From Paracoccus sp. R12_2 (GTDB lineage Bacteria; Pseudomonadota; Alphaproteobacteria; Rhodobacterales; Rhodobacteraceae), in NCBI RefSeq assembly GCF_017744015.1, contig NZ_JAGHRA010000006.1:1-64000 (forward strand): a stretch of DNA of 64,000 nucleotides, in the 5' to 3' direction. Made by a program: the position numbers and the translations under genes. This document shows positions 26,809 to 36,225 of this stretch, in pieces; positions within the stretch are counted from its first letter, which is position 1, and the number at the start of each line of letters is the position of its first letter. Below the pieces are notes generated by a model. It saw nothing but the letters and a program-made list of their open reading frames with translations, ran no database searches and was not told the DNA's origin.

Positions 26809-29272
26809 GTTCTGTCTCCTTCTGGTCAGGGTGAGGGGGTGTCGGATCGGCTGGTGCGATGTCGGGCCCGAGCAGGTCGATGGCCCAATCAAGACCGCGA
26901 TGACGCAGCCAGGCGGCAGCGAAGCCGTCCCGGCCATGGGTGGCGATAAGATTGCTGATTGCGGCCTGATCGGCCTTGGAGGAGGAGGCGGTGAAGGCCA
27001 GCGCCACCTCGCCGAGGCCCAGCGAGAAGAGCCGGTTGCCCCGCCGCGACTGGCAGTAGTAGTCGCGCTTCGGCGTCGCGCGGGCGACAATGTCGATCTG
27101 GCGGTCGTTCAGCCCGAAGTTCTGGTAGATCCGGGCGATCTGGGGTTCGAAGGCGCGCTCGTTGGGAAGGAAGATCCGCGTGGGGCAGCTCTCGACGATG
27201 GCAGGCGCGATGAGGGACCCGTCGATATCGGCAAGCGATTGGGTGGCGAAGATCACCGAAGCGTTCTTCTTTCTCAGCGTTTTCAGCCATTCGCGGAGCT
27301 GCCCGCCGAAATTGGCGTCATCCAGCGCAAGCCAGCCCTCGTCGATCAGGATCATGGTGGGACGTCCGTCGAGCCGCGCCTCGATCCGGTGGAAGAGATA
27401 TGCCAGCACGGCGGGTGCGGCGGGGGAACCGATCAGCCCTTCGGTCTCAAACGCGAGCACCTCGGCGCTGCCCAGGTCTTCGGCCTCAGCATCCATAAGC
27501 CGACCGAAAGGCCCGCCGAGGCAGAAGGGCTTCAGCGCGCGTTTGAGTTCGGTTGATTGCAGCAGGACCGAGAGGCCGGTCAGCGTGCGTTCCTCGCGCG
27601 GGGCCGAGGCGAGTGAGGTCAGTGCCGACCAGAGATGGTCCCGCGCGGCAGGGTCGATCGTCGCGCCTTCACGCCCGAGGATTCCCGCGAGCCAGTCCTG
27701 CGCCCAGGCACGCTCCGACGCCTTGTCGATCCCAGCGAGTGGCTGCAGCTGCACGGCGGGATCGTCGCCCGACAGTGCATCGCCGAGGTTCTCCCAATCG
27801 CCGCCCATGGCGAGCGAGGCGCAGCGGATCGAGCCGCCGAAATCGAAGGCGAAGACCTGCGCGCCGGGGTAGCGGCGGAACTGCATCGCCATCAACGCTA
27901 GCAGGACCGATTTGCCCGCCCCGGTCGGGCCGACGATCAAGGTATGGCCGACGTCGCCCACATGTGTGGAGAAGCGAAACGGGGTCGAACCGTCGGTTTC
28001 GGCGTGGAACAGTGGCGGGCCGTCCAGATGGTCGTTCCGATCTGGCCCCGCCCAGACTGCCGAGATTGGGATCATATGGGCGAGGTTGAGGGTCGAGATG
28101 GGTGGCTGACGGACATTGGCATAGAGATGGCCGGGCAGGGAGCCGAGCCAGGCCTCGAGCGCGTTCAATGTTTCTGGGATGCAGGTGAAATCCCTCCCCT
28201 GCACGATCTTCTCGGCGGCCTTGAGCTTGGCCTCGGCGGCTGCTGCGTCCTCGTCCCAGACGGTGATCGTGGCGGTTACGTAAGCCGCGCCCGCCACATC
28301 GGCGCCGAGTTCCTGCAGCGCCTCGTCGGCATCCGCCGCCTTGTTGGCCGCGTCGCTGTCGAGCAGGGTCGAGGCTTCGTTGGTCATCACCTCCTTGAGG
28401 ATTGCAGCCACCGATTTGCGCTTGGCGAACCACTGCCGGCGAATGCGGGTGAACACCCGGGCAGCATCCGTCTTGTCGAGGCAGATCGCGCGGGTACACC
28501 AGCGATATGCGAAGCCTTGCCCGTTCAACTCATCAAGCAGCCCGGGCCATGTTGCGCTCGGCAGCCCGATGATGGTCAGGGTCTTGAGATGCGCGGCGCC
28601 GAGCCGGGGTGTCAGCCCACCCACAAGAGGATCATCGGCCAGCACCGCGTCGAGCTGCATCGGTACCTCAGGTACGCGGACGTGTTGGCACCGGGTCGAA
28701 ACGGTCGAATGCAGGTAGGTCAGGGTCTCGGCATCGGAGAGCCAGGCGATCTCCGGCATGAACCCGTCCAGCAGATCAATCAACCGGTCTGCGCGGCTGA
28801 CAAAGCTGGAGACCAAGTCCCGTGGCTTGGTGCTGCGATCCGGTGCGTTCTCTAGCAACCAACCTTCGGCACGGCTCGCGTCATCCGCGGGCGGCATCCA
28901 GACCAACGTCAGGAAATATGCGCTCTCGAAATGTGCACCCGCTTCTTCGAATTGCGCGCGGCGTTCGGCATCGACAAGGGCTGAGACCGGATCGGGAAAC
29001 TCGGAGGCGGGGTAATCCAGTGCCGGGATCCGCTGCGCTTCCACGAAGACAGCCCAGCCGGAACCAAGCCGCCGGAGCGCGCTGTTCAGCCGGGCCGAAG
29101 TGGCGACCAGTTCGGCGGGCGTGGCGGAATCCAGATCCGGCCCCCGAAACCGCGCTGTGCGTTGCAGGCTGCCATCCTTGTTCAGGATGACGCTGGGCGC
29201 GATCAAAGCAGCCCAAGGCAGAAAATCGGCCAGAAGAGCGGATTTGGAGCGGTATTCGGCCAGACGCATCAT
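26792..29272 (-). CDS. trbE: conjugal transfer ATPase TrbE (VirB4-like)
   Basis: An 826-residue VirB4/TrbE ATPase. The N-terminal CagE_TrbE_VirB domain is followed by Walker A (IVGPTGAGKSVLL, near residue 440), Walker B (TMILIDEGWLAL) and the motifs FATQSLADI and RIFLPNE. It powers pilus assembly and substrate transfer. It starts at ATG 29272, 4 bp after the trbD stop; a second ATG follows directly. Confidence 0.93.
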   Translation of the reverse strand: MMRLAEYRSKSALLADFLPWAALIAPSVILNKDGSLQRTARFRGPDLDSATPAELVATSARLNSALRRLGSGWAVFVEAQRIPALDYPASEFPDPVSALVDAERRAQFEEAGAHFESAYFLTLVWMPPADDASRAEGWLLENAPDRSTKPRDLVSSFVSRADRLIDLLDGFMPEIAWLSDAETLTYLHSTVSTRCQHVRVPEVPMQLDAVLADDPLVGGLTPRLGAAHLKTLTIIGLPSATWPGLLDELNGQGFAYRWCTRAICLDKTDAARVFTRIRRQWFAKRKSVAAILKEVMTNEASTLLDSDAANKAADADEALQELGADVAGAAYVTATITVWDEDAAAAEAKLKAAEKIVQGRDFTCIPETLNALEAWLGSLPGHLYANVRQPPISTLNLAHMIPISAVWAGPDRNDHLDGPPLFHAETDGSTPFRFSTHVGDVGHTLIVGPTGAGKSVLLALMAMQFRRYPGAQVFAFDFGGSIRCASLAMGGDWENLGDALSGDDPAVQLQPLAGIDKASERAWAQDWLAGILGREGATIDPAARDHLWSALTSLASAPREERTLTGLSVLLQSTELKRALKPFCLGGPFGRLMDAEAEDLGSAEVLAFETEGLIGSPAAPAVLAYLFHRIEARLDGRPTMILIDEGWLALDDANFGGQLREWLKTLRKKNASVIFATQSLADIDGSLIAPAIVESCPTRIFLPNERAFEPQIARIYQNFGLNDRQIDIVARATPKRDYYCQSRRGNRLFSLGLGEVALAFTASSSKADQAAISNLIATHGRDGFAAAWLRHRGLDWAIDLLGPDIAPADPTPPHPDQKETEHDPQS

Positions 29273-29276
29273 CGGC

Positions 29277-29546
29277 TCAGACCCCGAACCAGGACGGGTA
29301 ACGGAGATGCCGCCGCACCACCTCGGCGATTTGCGCGTCTCGCTTTGCGGCCCAGACTGCGAGGAGGTGGCCGACCAGCCAAAATGCGAGGCCCTCGAGC
29401 CAGAGCCGCAGGCCGAGCCCGATGGCGGCCGCCAGCGTGCCATTGGCAATGGCGATCGTGCGGGGGGCACCGGCCAAAAGGATCGGATCGATCAGGGCGC
29501 GGTGCACTGGCGCGAAATAGCCGGGAATATCGGTGGGGTTCTCCAT
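29277..29546 (-). CDS. trbD: conjugal transfer protein TrbD (VirB3-like)
   Basis: An 89-residue VirB3-like membrane protein with the conserved start (PGYFAPVHRALIDPILLAG) and two helices (IAIANGTLAAAIGLGL, GLAFWLVGHLLAVW). It acts with TrbE at the inner membrane. ATG overlaps the trbC stop. Confidence 0.9.
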   Translation of the reverse strand: MENPTDIPGYFAPVHRALIDPILLAGAPRTIAIANGTLAAAIGLGLRLWLEGLAFWLVGHLLAVWAAKRDAQIAEVVRRHLRYPSWFGV

Positions 29547-29872
29547 CAGATCAGCGCCCCGCCGCCGAAGGAGAAGAAGGAGAGAAAGAAGCTCGAGGCC
29601 GCGAAGGCGATGGACAGCCCGAAAACGATCTGCACCAACCGCCGGAACCCTCCTGAACTGTCGCCGAAGGCCAACGTCAGTCCAGTCACGATGATGATGA
29701 TCACAGCAACGATCTTGGCGACCGGGCCTTCGATCGACTCGAGGATGGTTTGCAAGGGGGCTTCCCATGGCATGCCGGACCCGGCGGCGAGCGCTGGCTC
29801 GGGCAGGGCAAAAGCTACGAGGCCGAGGGCGGTTGCGCCAAGGGCTGTGCGAAATGATGGCAGAAGGGTCAT
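29546..29872 (-). CDS. trbC: conjugal transfer pilin TrbC (VirB2-like)
   Basis: A 108-residue prepilin with a long signal sequence, the processing region around PALAAGSGMPWEAPLQ, and two hydrophobic helices (VAKIVAVIIIIVTGLTLAF, VQIVFGLSIAFAASSFFLSF). This is the VirB2/TrbC pilin pattern; the TraF peptidase encoded at 49436-49957 is the expected processing enzyme in P-type systems. It overlaps trbB by 4 bp. Confidence 0.9.
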   Translation of the reverse strand: MTLLPSFRTALGATALGLVAFALPEPALAAGSGMPWEAPLQTILESIEGPVAKIVAVIIIIVTGLTLAFGDSSGGFRRLVQIVFGLSIAFAASSFFLSFFSFGGGALI

Positions 29873-30852
29873 GGATGGCTTCCTTGTGTTGATGGGAAAA
29901 GGGGGGTGAGGGCGTAATCGCCGGAGGCGGTCAGGCCGGTGACACGCGCCAACTCGGAGAGGCGACGCTCGGCCCCCCGTCCGGACAGAACGGCGATCAG
30001 GTCGATGGTTTCTGCGATCAGCGCGCGCGGGACGGTGACAACCGCTTCTTGGATTAGCTGTTCGAGCCGCCGCAGCGCGCCGATGGCGGACCCGGCGTGG
30101 ATCGTGCCGATCCCGCCCGGATGGCCGGTGCCCCAGGCCTTGAGCAGGTCCAGCGCTTCCGGCCCGCGCACCTCGCCGATGGGGATGCGATCAGGCCTCA
30201 GCCGCAGCGACGCGCGCACGAGATCGGACAAGGTCGCGACCCCGTCCTTGGTGCGGAGAGCCACGAGGTTGGGGGTCAGGCATTGCAGTTCACGCGTGTC
30301 CTCGATCAGGACAACGCGGTCCGAGGTTTTGGCAACTTCCGCCAACAGCGCATTGGTGAGGGTCGTCTTGCCGGTCGAGGTCCCGCCCGCGACAAGAATA
30401 TTGGCCCGGCTGGTGACTCCCCCGCGCAGGTGACGAGCGGCATCGGCCGTGAGAATCCCGCCGGAAACATAATCCTCAAGCGTGAATACCGCGACGGCGG
30501 GCTTGCGAATGGCAAATGTGGGTGCAGAAACCACTGGGGGCAGCAAACCTTCGAAGCGCTCGCCCGTGTCCGGCAATTCAGCCGAAACACGCGGGGCCGC
30601 GGGATGGACCTCCGCCCCGACATGATGGGCGACAAGCCGGATGATGCGCTCGCCATCGGCGGGAGACAGCACCGCGCCAGTGTCGCTGAGCCCATCGGCC
30701 AGCCGGTCAACCCAGAGCCGCCCGTCAGGGTTCAGCATCACCTCGATGACGCCCGCATCTTCGAGCCAGGCGCCGATGCCAGGCCCAAGGGCGGTGCGCA
30801 ACATGCGTGCGCCGCGGGAAGACGTTTCGGTTTTGAAAGGGGTAACGGTCAT
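29869..30852 (-). CDS. trbB: conjugal transfer ATPase TrbB (VirB11-like)
   Basis: A 327-residue VirB11 family secretion ATPase with Walker A ([17 protein letters not shown], near residue 155), the Asp box ([11 protein letters not shown]), a Walker B-like [19 protein letters not shown] and the His box ([14 protein letters not shown]). It is the first gene of the trb operon. A candidate promoter with a palindrome lies about 90 bp upstream. Confidence 0.93.
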   Translation of the reverse strand: MTVTPFKTETSSRGARMLRTALGPGIGAWLEDAGVIEVMLNPDGRLWVDRLADGLSDTGAVLSPADGERIIRLVAHHVGAEVHPAAPRVSAELPDTGERFEGLLPPVVSAPTFAIRKPAVAVFTLEDYVSGGILTADAARHLRGGVTSRANILVAGGTSTGKTTLTNALLAEVAKTSDRVVLIEDTRELQCLTPNLVALRTKDGVATLSDLVRASLRLRPDRIPIGEVRGPEALDLLKAWGTGHPGGIGTIHAGSAIGALRRLEQLIQEAVVTVPRALIAETIDLIAVLSGRGAERRLSELARVTGLTASGDYALTPLFPSTQGSHP

Positions 30853-30933
30853 GGTTGGCCTCGCGATGGATCACGAGACCGATCAAGAAGACCGTTATTT
30901 GGTTACGGGCAACAGCAGTGAAGGCGTAGTAGA

Positions 30934-30971
30934 GTTATAGCGTGCAAAGGCAGGGTAAGTGCACTTTGCAC
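30934..30971 (-). promoter_or_regulatory. candidate trb operon promoter with GTGCAAAG inverted repeats
   Basis: On the minus strand a -10 (TATAAC) covers 30934-30939, with only a weak -35 at 30957-30962. Around it lie GTGCAAAG (30942-30949) and CTTTGCAC (30964-30971), a perfect 8-bp inverted repeat with a 14-bp spacer, and a second dyad GTGCA-CTT-TGCAC. The dyad resembles LuxR/TraR tra boxes but has a centre one base shorter. Confidence 0.5.
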
Positions 30972-31067
30972 CCATAAGTCAATACTGGCTGAGACGACCT
31001 GGAGTTTGGTCTCATGCTGGCTTTAGTTCGGCGAGCAAAATCTTGCTCCGTCTCATGTAAAGAAGGC

Positions 31068-31994
31068 CTAGCCAAAGTCTATTGTGCAATCATCGAAAAT
31101 TGTGATTGGAGGTCTACATAATTCATAAGCTGGTGACTCTGGGTTGAAACGTGATAACATCGCTTCGATGGTTGGTGTCGACAACAACGTCATGAGTGTT
31201 ACATCACCCGCATTAGATGAGCCAAATCCAGCATCCGATTGAATTCCCCCACAGTCACACAATACGCACCTGACGTGAAAATTCGGTCCACCTTGACGGC
31301 GTTCCCACTCGAAAATTTTTATCTTAAAGCTTTCGGGAATACGATTTTCAAAGAGTGCTAGAATGTTCTGAGAGAACGCTTGTCTGTCAGGTTCTCCACC
31401 ATTACGGCAATGAATATGTACTACTTTTTCCCGCGCGCCGGCTGAGTGCATTTTCTGCAATGTGAGAATTAACGGGCTCGCATAGCGTGTTGTTGTTACT
31501 TGGAAATACGGGTCAACAATTGCAATATTCTTCGCTTGAGACATCGTGGGCCAGATTGAGTTCGATATCCCCTCGTCATTCAATGGAACATTGATTGAGG
31601 TTGAAACAGTGAAAAGCGGATGTCCATCATCCAGTTCGCTGGCGACTATGACATTATTGAAATTATTTGGATTCTCAGATGCTAAGATCGCGTGGAACTC
31701 TGAGCCGACTGGTTGTTGAGCTGCGTTCAAGAGCCAAGATATTTCTGGCTGATACAATCTGCCCGATCTGACGACGGCGACGTGTTTGGCCATTCGTAGT
31801 TTTTCCACAGCTTTCTTCTTCTCGCCATCGCTCATGTCAGATTTTTTGACCAGCTCGTACACGGAAGCCTCCCACTTTTTCGGAAATCGAGAAATTAGAC
31901 GCCCTTTGTCGAAGCCAAATTTTTCAATCAAATACCGGAATCGTTCCCAGTTTGCAGTCAGCGCTTCTGGTTCGACTGCATATTCAAGATGCAT
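31068..31994 (-). CDS. PLD-like partner of the DUF3696 ATPase (putative defence effector)
   Basis: A 308-residue protein that I do not recognise as a named family. The ATG overlaps the ATPase stop by 1 bp, so it is coupled to it. Residues 158-164 (AIVDPYF) and the HxR block at 240-262 (NFHVRCVLCDCGGIQSDAGF) resemble the DPYf and HxxR/GG...GF signatures of degenerate phospholipase D-like domains in defence proteins. There is no classical HKD motif, so catalysis is unproven. The DNA is clearly AT-richer than the ICE backbone. I infer an effector or nuclease controlled by the ATPase. Confidence 0.5.
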   Translation of the reverse strand: MHLEYAVEPEALTANWERFRYLIEKFGFDKGRLISRFPKKWEASVYELVKKSDMSDGEKKKAVEKLRMAKHVAVVRSGRLYQPEISWLLNAAQQPVGSEFHAILASENPNNFNNVIVASELDDGHPLFTVSTSINVPLNDEGISNSIWPTMSQAKNIAIVDPYFQVTTTRYASPLILTLQKMHSAGAREKVVHIHCRNGGEPDRQAFSQNILALFENRIPESFKIKIFEWERRQGGPNFHVRCVLCDCGGIQSDAGFGSSNAGDVTLMTLLSTPTIEAMLSRFNPESPAYELCRPPITIFDDCTIDFG

Positions 31995-33685
31995 CAGAAC
32001 AGTTCCTCCGCCCGTTCTTCGAAGAACCCATCTGGCCACCGGTCAGAGAAATCACCGTCTCTATCAACGCGAAGGCGGCGAAAATGCACTTCATTTTCGG
32101 TATTTTCGACGTATATGACGGAGAGATCATCGGGCTTTAGTGCATTTTTTCTTGGCGGGAGTTCTCCTTCGGTGGTCTCCCGCACCCTGCGTAGGAGCCG
32201 CAGCATGATGTGTTCGCTATGGGTTTCGACAAGGAGGGTTTTGCCTGAACCGAACGATTGCTCGCCGGGCACTACAGCATGAATGAAAAGGTCACCGACC
32301 CCGACCTGAATTGCCGGATGTATGTGAAGTTCGGGCTGCTCGATTGCCAGAATGCCATCCTTGTCGCGAAGGCAAGCGACGACGACAGGGATCACCTGAG
32401 AGATGCCAACGCCGACATCGCTTGGGGCAACATCAATGCCTTTCACCACGTCACGCAAAACAACCTCGGTACGCGATCCAAGCTTCTGGAACTCTTCCTG
32501 CAGTTCTCCGATGTCGTCTTCGCTGATGCCGCGTTTGAACAACTGATCGATCCGGCTTGAGACCGGTATTTCCAGATACTCCGACTTCGCGATCTCGTAA
32601 CTCGTTCCCAGACCGTCCTTACCACTCAGCCAGGCATTCACTTCGCTAAGCAATCTGCCCTGCTTGTCTGAATAGAGAAGATCCCAGGCCGCGAGGCCCT
32701 GTGCCCAACGCCCCTCATCAGGTGAAACCTGGGGTCGGAAAGCCCTTGGAGGGATGTGCCGGAGCGGACCGATGTAGGTCATCTCCGAAAGGTAGTCGCG
32801 TGCAATGCGCAGAGGTCCCAAAAGTAATTCATCTAGCAATAAGGATAGGCCACGCACTCGCGGCGTGTTGCCTTCCAGTTCCAGCTTCTTTGGTTCCGGA
32901 TCGCGCAGTTCCAGTGCCCAGGGCTTATTTATATCCGGCAGAGCGCCAATCACGGACGAAGAGGCGATGCGAAATTCGCTGATGCCTTTCAAGTCAGCTG
33001 ATCTCGCCATATCTCTTGATAGTTCCCAAATCTCGATCCCCAATTTGGTGCCGAGTGGGTCGCCTTCAGCAAGGCCTTCAGGTACTTCGTCGTCTGCATC
33101 CACATATTCCTGCAAAAGTGGATGCTGGAAGTTGAAGTCGGTTAGCTGCGCCTGCCCAGCTTGCGGTGGAGACTTGATTGAGGCGATGTTTTCGCCATCC
33201 ATCTCGACAATCAAGACCGAAACATAAGGCGCGTTGATCAAGTCACTCCATTGAACCTGTAGGGAGACACCGATCTCTTGGACAACAGCGTACTCCTTCA
33301 GATCGGTGTTCTCGCCAACGATGTAGCGGATGCGCAGACTTTCAAACTCAGGATCACCGAGCGAATTTCCGTTGTTGATTGGCAGCCGTTCATTACCCTG
33401 ATCTCCGGACAAATCAATGACCAGCTTGATCGTCATCGAATTCGAGAGATCATGGTTATGGATCAGCTTCTTGAAACCGCCGAGATCTATCAGGCCGCCC
33501 GCAATCGTTTGATCCGGATCGGGGTTCTTCCTCTCTAGGATTTCGCGAACATAGTGCAACGCCTGAAGAATCGTGCTTTTGCCCGCGCTATTCGGGCCGA
33601 ACAACAGCGTGATTGGCCGTAGCTCAATGACCTGCTTGGCGCCAACACCCTTGAAGTTTTCGATTTCGATCCGGCTTAGTCGCAT
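31994..33685 (-). CDS. AAA family ATPase with DUF3696 (OLD/SMC-like)
   Basis: A 563-residue ABC/SMC-like ATPase: MRLSRIEIENFKGVG start, Walker A GPNSAGKST (residues 30-38), a long coiled and beta insert, signature-like DVGVGISQVIPVV, Walker B ILAIEQPELHIHP, and a switch His in ETHSEHIMLRL. The C-terminus with SDRWPDGFFEERAEELF fits DUF3696. Such ATPases pair with toxic or nuclease effectors in anti-phage systems (Septu, PARIS and others). Here the partner is PLD-like. The ATG at 33685 removes 36 implausible upstream residues. Confidence 0.8.
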   Translation of the reverse strand: MRLSRIEIENFKGVGAKQVIELRPITLLFGPNSAGKSTILQALHYVREILERKNPDPDQTIAGGLIDLGGFKKLIHNHDLSNSMTIKLVIDLSGDQGNERLPINNGNSLGDPEFESLRIRYIVGENTDLKEYAVVQEIGVSLQVQWSDLINAPYVSVLIVEMDGENIASIKSPPQAGQAQLTDFNFQHPLLQEYVDADDEVPEGLAEGDPLGTKLGIEIWELSRDMARSADLKGISEFRIASSSVIGALPDINKPWALELRDPEPKKLELEGNTPRVRGLSLLLDELLLGPLRIARDYLSEMTYIGPLRHIPPRAFRPQVSPDEGRWAQGLAAWDLLYSDKQGRLLSEVNAWLSGKDGLGTSYEIAKSEYLEIPVSSRIDQLFKRGISEDDIGELQEEFQKLGSRTEVVLRDVVKGIDVAPSDVGVGISQVIPVVVACLRDKDGILAIEQPELHIHPAIQVGVGDLFIHAVVPGEQSFGSGKTLLVETHSEHIMLRLLRRVRETTEGELPPRKNALKPDDLSVIYVENTENEVHFRRLRVDRDGDFSDRWPDGFFEERAEELF

Positions 33686-33699
33686 GACACTCTCTTTTC

Positions 33700-34683
33700 T
33701 TAGTTCACGCCTTTGGCCTTCCCAGCGGCGGCGAGTATTTTGGGCATCTTGGAAAAACAGAAGGTTTGGAAAGCGCGCTCCATCGCAGACCATTCACCTG
33801 TGTAGAATTCCCCCGCCTGAGAGGTAAATTCTCTGGCGAGTCGCTCTTTCAACTCACTCTCATGATTGTGTGCAGTTTCGCCGTTTTCAAAAGGCTGGCT
33901 GTACGCAAGTTCCCATCGGCAAACGGCACGCTCGGGAAACCCGCCATTCACCTCTTTCAACCGGCGAGCAGGGTCATTCGATCTACCGATCTTTACCAAG
34001 GCCTGGCCGACATGGGGGCCGGTCTTCCCAAGCAACGATTCCGCATTGGCTGACAGCTTCATGAGGTAGAGGTGGTTCTCTCCATCTTCATGCGTTGAGG
34101 TGCGGTCCCCGAAGCTAGGAGGAATACCCTTGGACGGCTTGAGCAGGTCGTTCATATAGCCGCTGACGAGTTCATCCGCCGCGATGGGCGGTTCACCGTA
34201 GACGTTCACCTGCCGGACATGGTGGCTGAGCGCCCTGCGCTTTTCATCTGGCTCAAGCAGGACAGCCTTGGTCGTTCTCTCGAACCGTTTCTTGCTGTCA
34301 TAGGCCTTCGGCGCGATGGTCTTGATGTGAACCCGGTTGGTGACGCGCCATGCACGGACAACTTTCAGGCCGTAGGTCCACCTGTCCTGAAAACCATGAT
34401 CTAGCTTCCATTTCCTCGACTCCTCAGTCTGCCGGTCCAGGTCATGGCATCGTTCCAATGTGACTTCCATGAAGCCAAGGGCCTGCCTCTGCAGATCGGT
34501 ATCTGTGAGAGAGTCTACGGCGCCGTAGATGAGGACAAGATCCCCGTCCTTCATCTTGGTCAGCATGTCTTCGCGCTGCGCTTCATGGGTGAAGCCGATG
34601 TATCCGGCTTCCTCGGGGTTGAAGCCGTAGAATGCGCGCACCCAGATCTGGCGGTCTTCGGGGGTGATCTTGTCCAGCTTCAT
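33700..34683 (-). CDS. GIY-YIG-like (T5orf172/MUG113) domain protein
   Basis: A 327-residue protein. The C-terminal 110 residues (LYLMKLS...LVKIGRSNDPARRLKEVN, then HESELKERLAREFT) match the GIY-YIG-like MUG113/T5orf172 group found in phage- and defence-associated proteins. The N-terminal 190 residues contain GYIGFTHEAQREDML and GDLVLIYG and may form a PUA/EVE-like fold; this is a guess. Its ATG overlaps the stop of the DUF4917 gene (ATGA). It is part of the chain of overlapping genes behind hsdS. Confidence 0.6.
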   Translation of the reverse strand: MKLDKITPEDRQIWVRAFYGFNPEEAGYIGFTHEAQREDMLTKMKDGDLVLIYGAVDSLTDTDLQRQALGFMEVTLERCHDLDRQTEESRKWKLDHGFQDRWTYGLKVVRAWRVTNRVHIKTIAPKAYDSKKRFERTTKAVLLEPDEKRRALSHHVRQVNVYGEPPIAADELVSGYMNDLLKPSKGIPPSFGDRTSTHEDGENHLYLMKLSANAESLLGKTGPHVGQALVKIGRSNDPARRLKEVNGGFPERAVCRWELAYSQPFENGETAHNHESELKERLAREFTSQAGEFYTGEWSAMERAFQTFCFSKMPKILAAAGKAKGVN

Positions 34684-35708
34684 CCCCAAACCTTCGCCGT
34701 GCCAACGTCAAAGAAGTGGACATTCAGCTTGTTTCTCTTGCCAGATTCAGCGCGGAAGTCCACGAAGCTAAATGCCTTGGCGATGATCCGTTTGTTGTTG
34801 TCTGAGTTGGGGTTGCCATAAAGACCGACGAAAAGTTCGGTAACCCTTCCCTGTGGGATTTTGCTCAGGACGTGATCATCGTTGTCATCGAACGAATGCC
34901 CAAAGACAAACAATGATCCGCTTATGCTGGAGAAGCTCCGCAGCGCCTTATGCAGGTAGGCGCTGTGCATGATCTTATCGAGTTTGTCACGGCTATGCCC
35001 CTCGGCGACGAATACCGGATACTTCTCCTCGTCAAGCGCAGAGCGAACCTGATCGACAATCGGAATATCGGTCTTGGACCACGTGTACTTGGTGATCTCA
35101 TGCCCGGCATCGAAGATGTGCAGGGCACCGTGTAGGAAATGCACCGTCGGCGAGTTGCTATCCTGCCAGGAAACATAAGGCGCGTCCTCGTTCCCTTCCG
35201 GATGGCGGAAGCCGTCATCGCACCGGATGTGTAGTTCGTCGACCTCGTCATGCATCAGTGCCCAGTACAGAAGCACGTCATAGTTCAATGTGTAGATATG
35301 TTCGAAGTGGGAGAGAAATGCGCGACAAGCGGCATACTGCTCGTTTTTGATGTCGTAGGGCCGGTCTGGGTGATTTAACGCTATCGCTTCGGCTAGGATT
35401 GTTTTGATCGCCGCTGCATCCTTCTCGATCTGTTCGACGAGTTCTGGCGAAGTGTACTCGTAGCATTTCAGGACCTTGGCCATATCGACGAGCAGCCGGA
35501 TTACAGCTTCGAAATCCTGCGTCGCGAGCGCGTTGAAGACTTCGGCAGCATGAGGGACGGTGGAGAAATCCGCCTTGCTGTAGAGCGAACCATAGCTAAA
35601 AATGTCTGGCTTCAAGGCAATGCTGAAACCATTGCCCAGCAGGATGTGCTTCTTGGCTCCGGCCAAATTCAGGCATTCTTCAAAACTATGGATTTGGAGC
35701 TCACCCAT
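34680..35708 (-). CDS. DUF4917 protein with SIR2-like signatures
   Basis: A 342-residue protein of the DUF4917 type: HILLGNGFSIAL near residue 20, the block TQDFEAVIRLL, HIYTLNYDVLLYW near residue 135 and TVHFLHGALHIFD. The GNG, T-NYD and LHG motifs are those of SIR2-like NAD+-binding folds, widespread among defence NADases. Activity is not established. It overlaps both neighbours. The ATG at 35708 is chosen over a TTG five codons upstream. It may be an effector in its own right or modulate the neighbouring restriction system. Confidence 0.65.
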   Translation of the reverse strand: MGELQIHSFEECLNLAGAKKHILLGNGFSIALKPDIFSYGSLYSKADFSTVPHAAEVFNALATQDFEAVIRLLVDMAKVLKCYEYTSPELVEQIEKDAAAIKTILAEAIALNHPDRPYDIKNEQYAACRAFLSHFEHIYTLNYDVLLYWALMHDEVDELHIRCDDGFRHPEGNEDAPYVSWQDSNSPTVHFLHGALHIFDAGHEITKYTWSKTDIPIVDQVRSALDEEKYPVFVAEGHSRDKLDKIMHSAYLHKALRSFSSISGSLFVFGHSFDDNDDHVLSKIPQGRVTELFVGLYGNPNSDNNKRIIAKAFSFVDFRAESGKRNKLNVHFFDVGTAKVWG

Positions 35709-36216
35709 CTGCACGCCCTTCAATCAGCTTCGGGAAGTTTGCCGAAAACGCCGCCAGAACGTCCCGCCATGTGACCGGATCGGATTGAGCCTTGCTGCGC
35801 ACCACGTTGAGAACCGAATAGCCAGCATCGGCCAATGCGTCGCGCAGGTCCCGTTCCAGTGCTGCCATCCGGTCACGAACAGGTTTGTGCAGCTCCATCT
35901 GCTCGCCATGATCCTGCTCCGCGGTCTTCCCGATCTCCGGAAAAATCGGCCCATAGGATACCAGATAGTATTGGGCGCATTGCTCCGGTTTGATGCCCTG
36001 TTCGGTAAGCAAGCGGCGAAGGCTGTTGGAGGCTTTCTGAAATCCCAGATGTTGCCCCATCCGCGTGTAGGGCGCGGTCGCATAAGGGCTGCTGTTGTCC
36101 CCGGTGCGCCCGACATACAGACGCTCGCCCTTCGGCGTGTCGATCCGCCAAACATAAAGCCAGAACCCGCGTTGCAGCATCGGGCCGGGCAGGGTGAGGG
36201 TGTGGAGTTCCGCCAT
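35701..36216 (-). CDS. small GIY-YIG-like protein of the defence island
   Basis: A 171-residue protein with a GIY-YIG-like core near the N-terminus: FWLYVWRIDTPKGERLYVGR followed by an Arg/Tyr-containing segment with GQHLGF. The middle part is helical and the end (DPVTWRDVLAAFSANFPKLI) is amphipathic. It overlaps the DUF4917 gene start by 8 bp and follows the DUF5655 gene by 9 bp. I cannot name a family; a nuclease-like or DNA-sensing role is inferred from the fold hint and context. Confidence 0.55.
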   Translation of the reverse strand: MAELHTLTLPGPMLQRGFWLYVWRIDTPKGERLYVGRTGDNSSPYATAPYTRMGQHLGFQKASNSLRRLLTEQGIKPEQCAQYYLVSYGPIFPEIGKTAEQDHGEQMELHKPVRDRMAALERDLRDALADAGYSVLNVVRSKAQSDPVTWRDVLAAFSANFPKLIEGRADG

Positions 36217-36225
36217 CACCCGACC

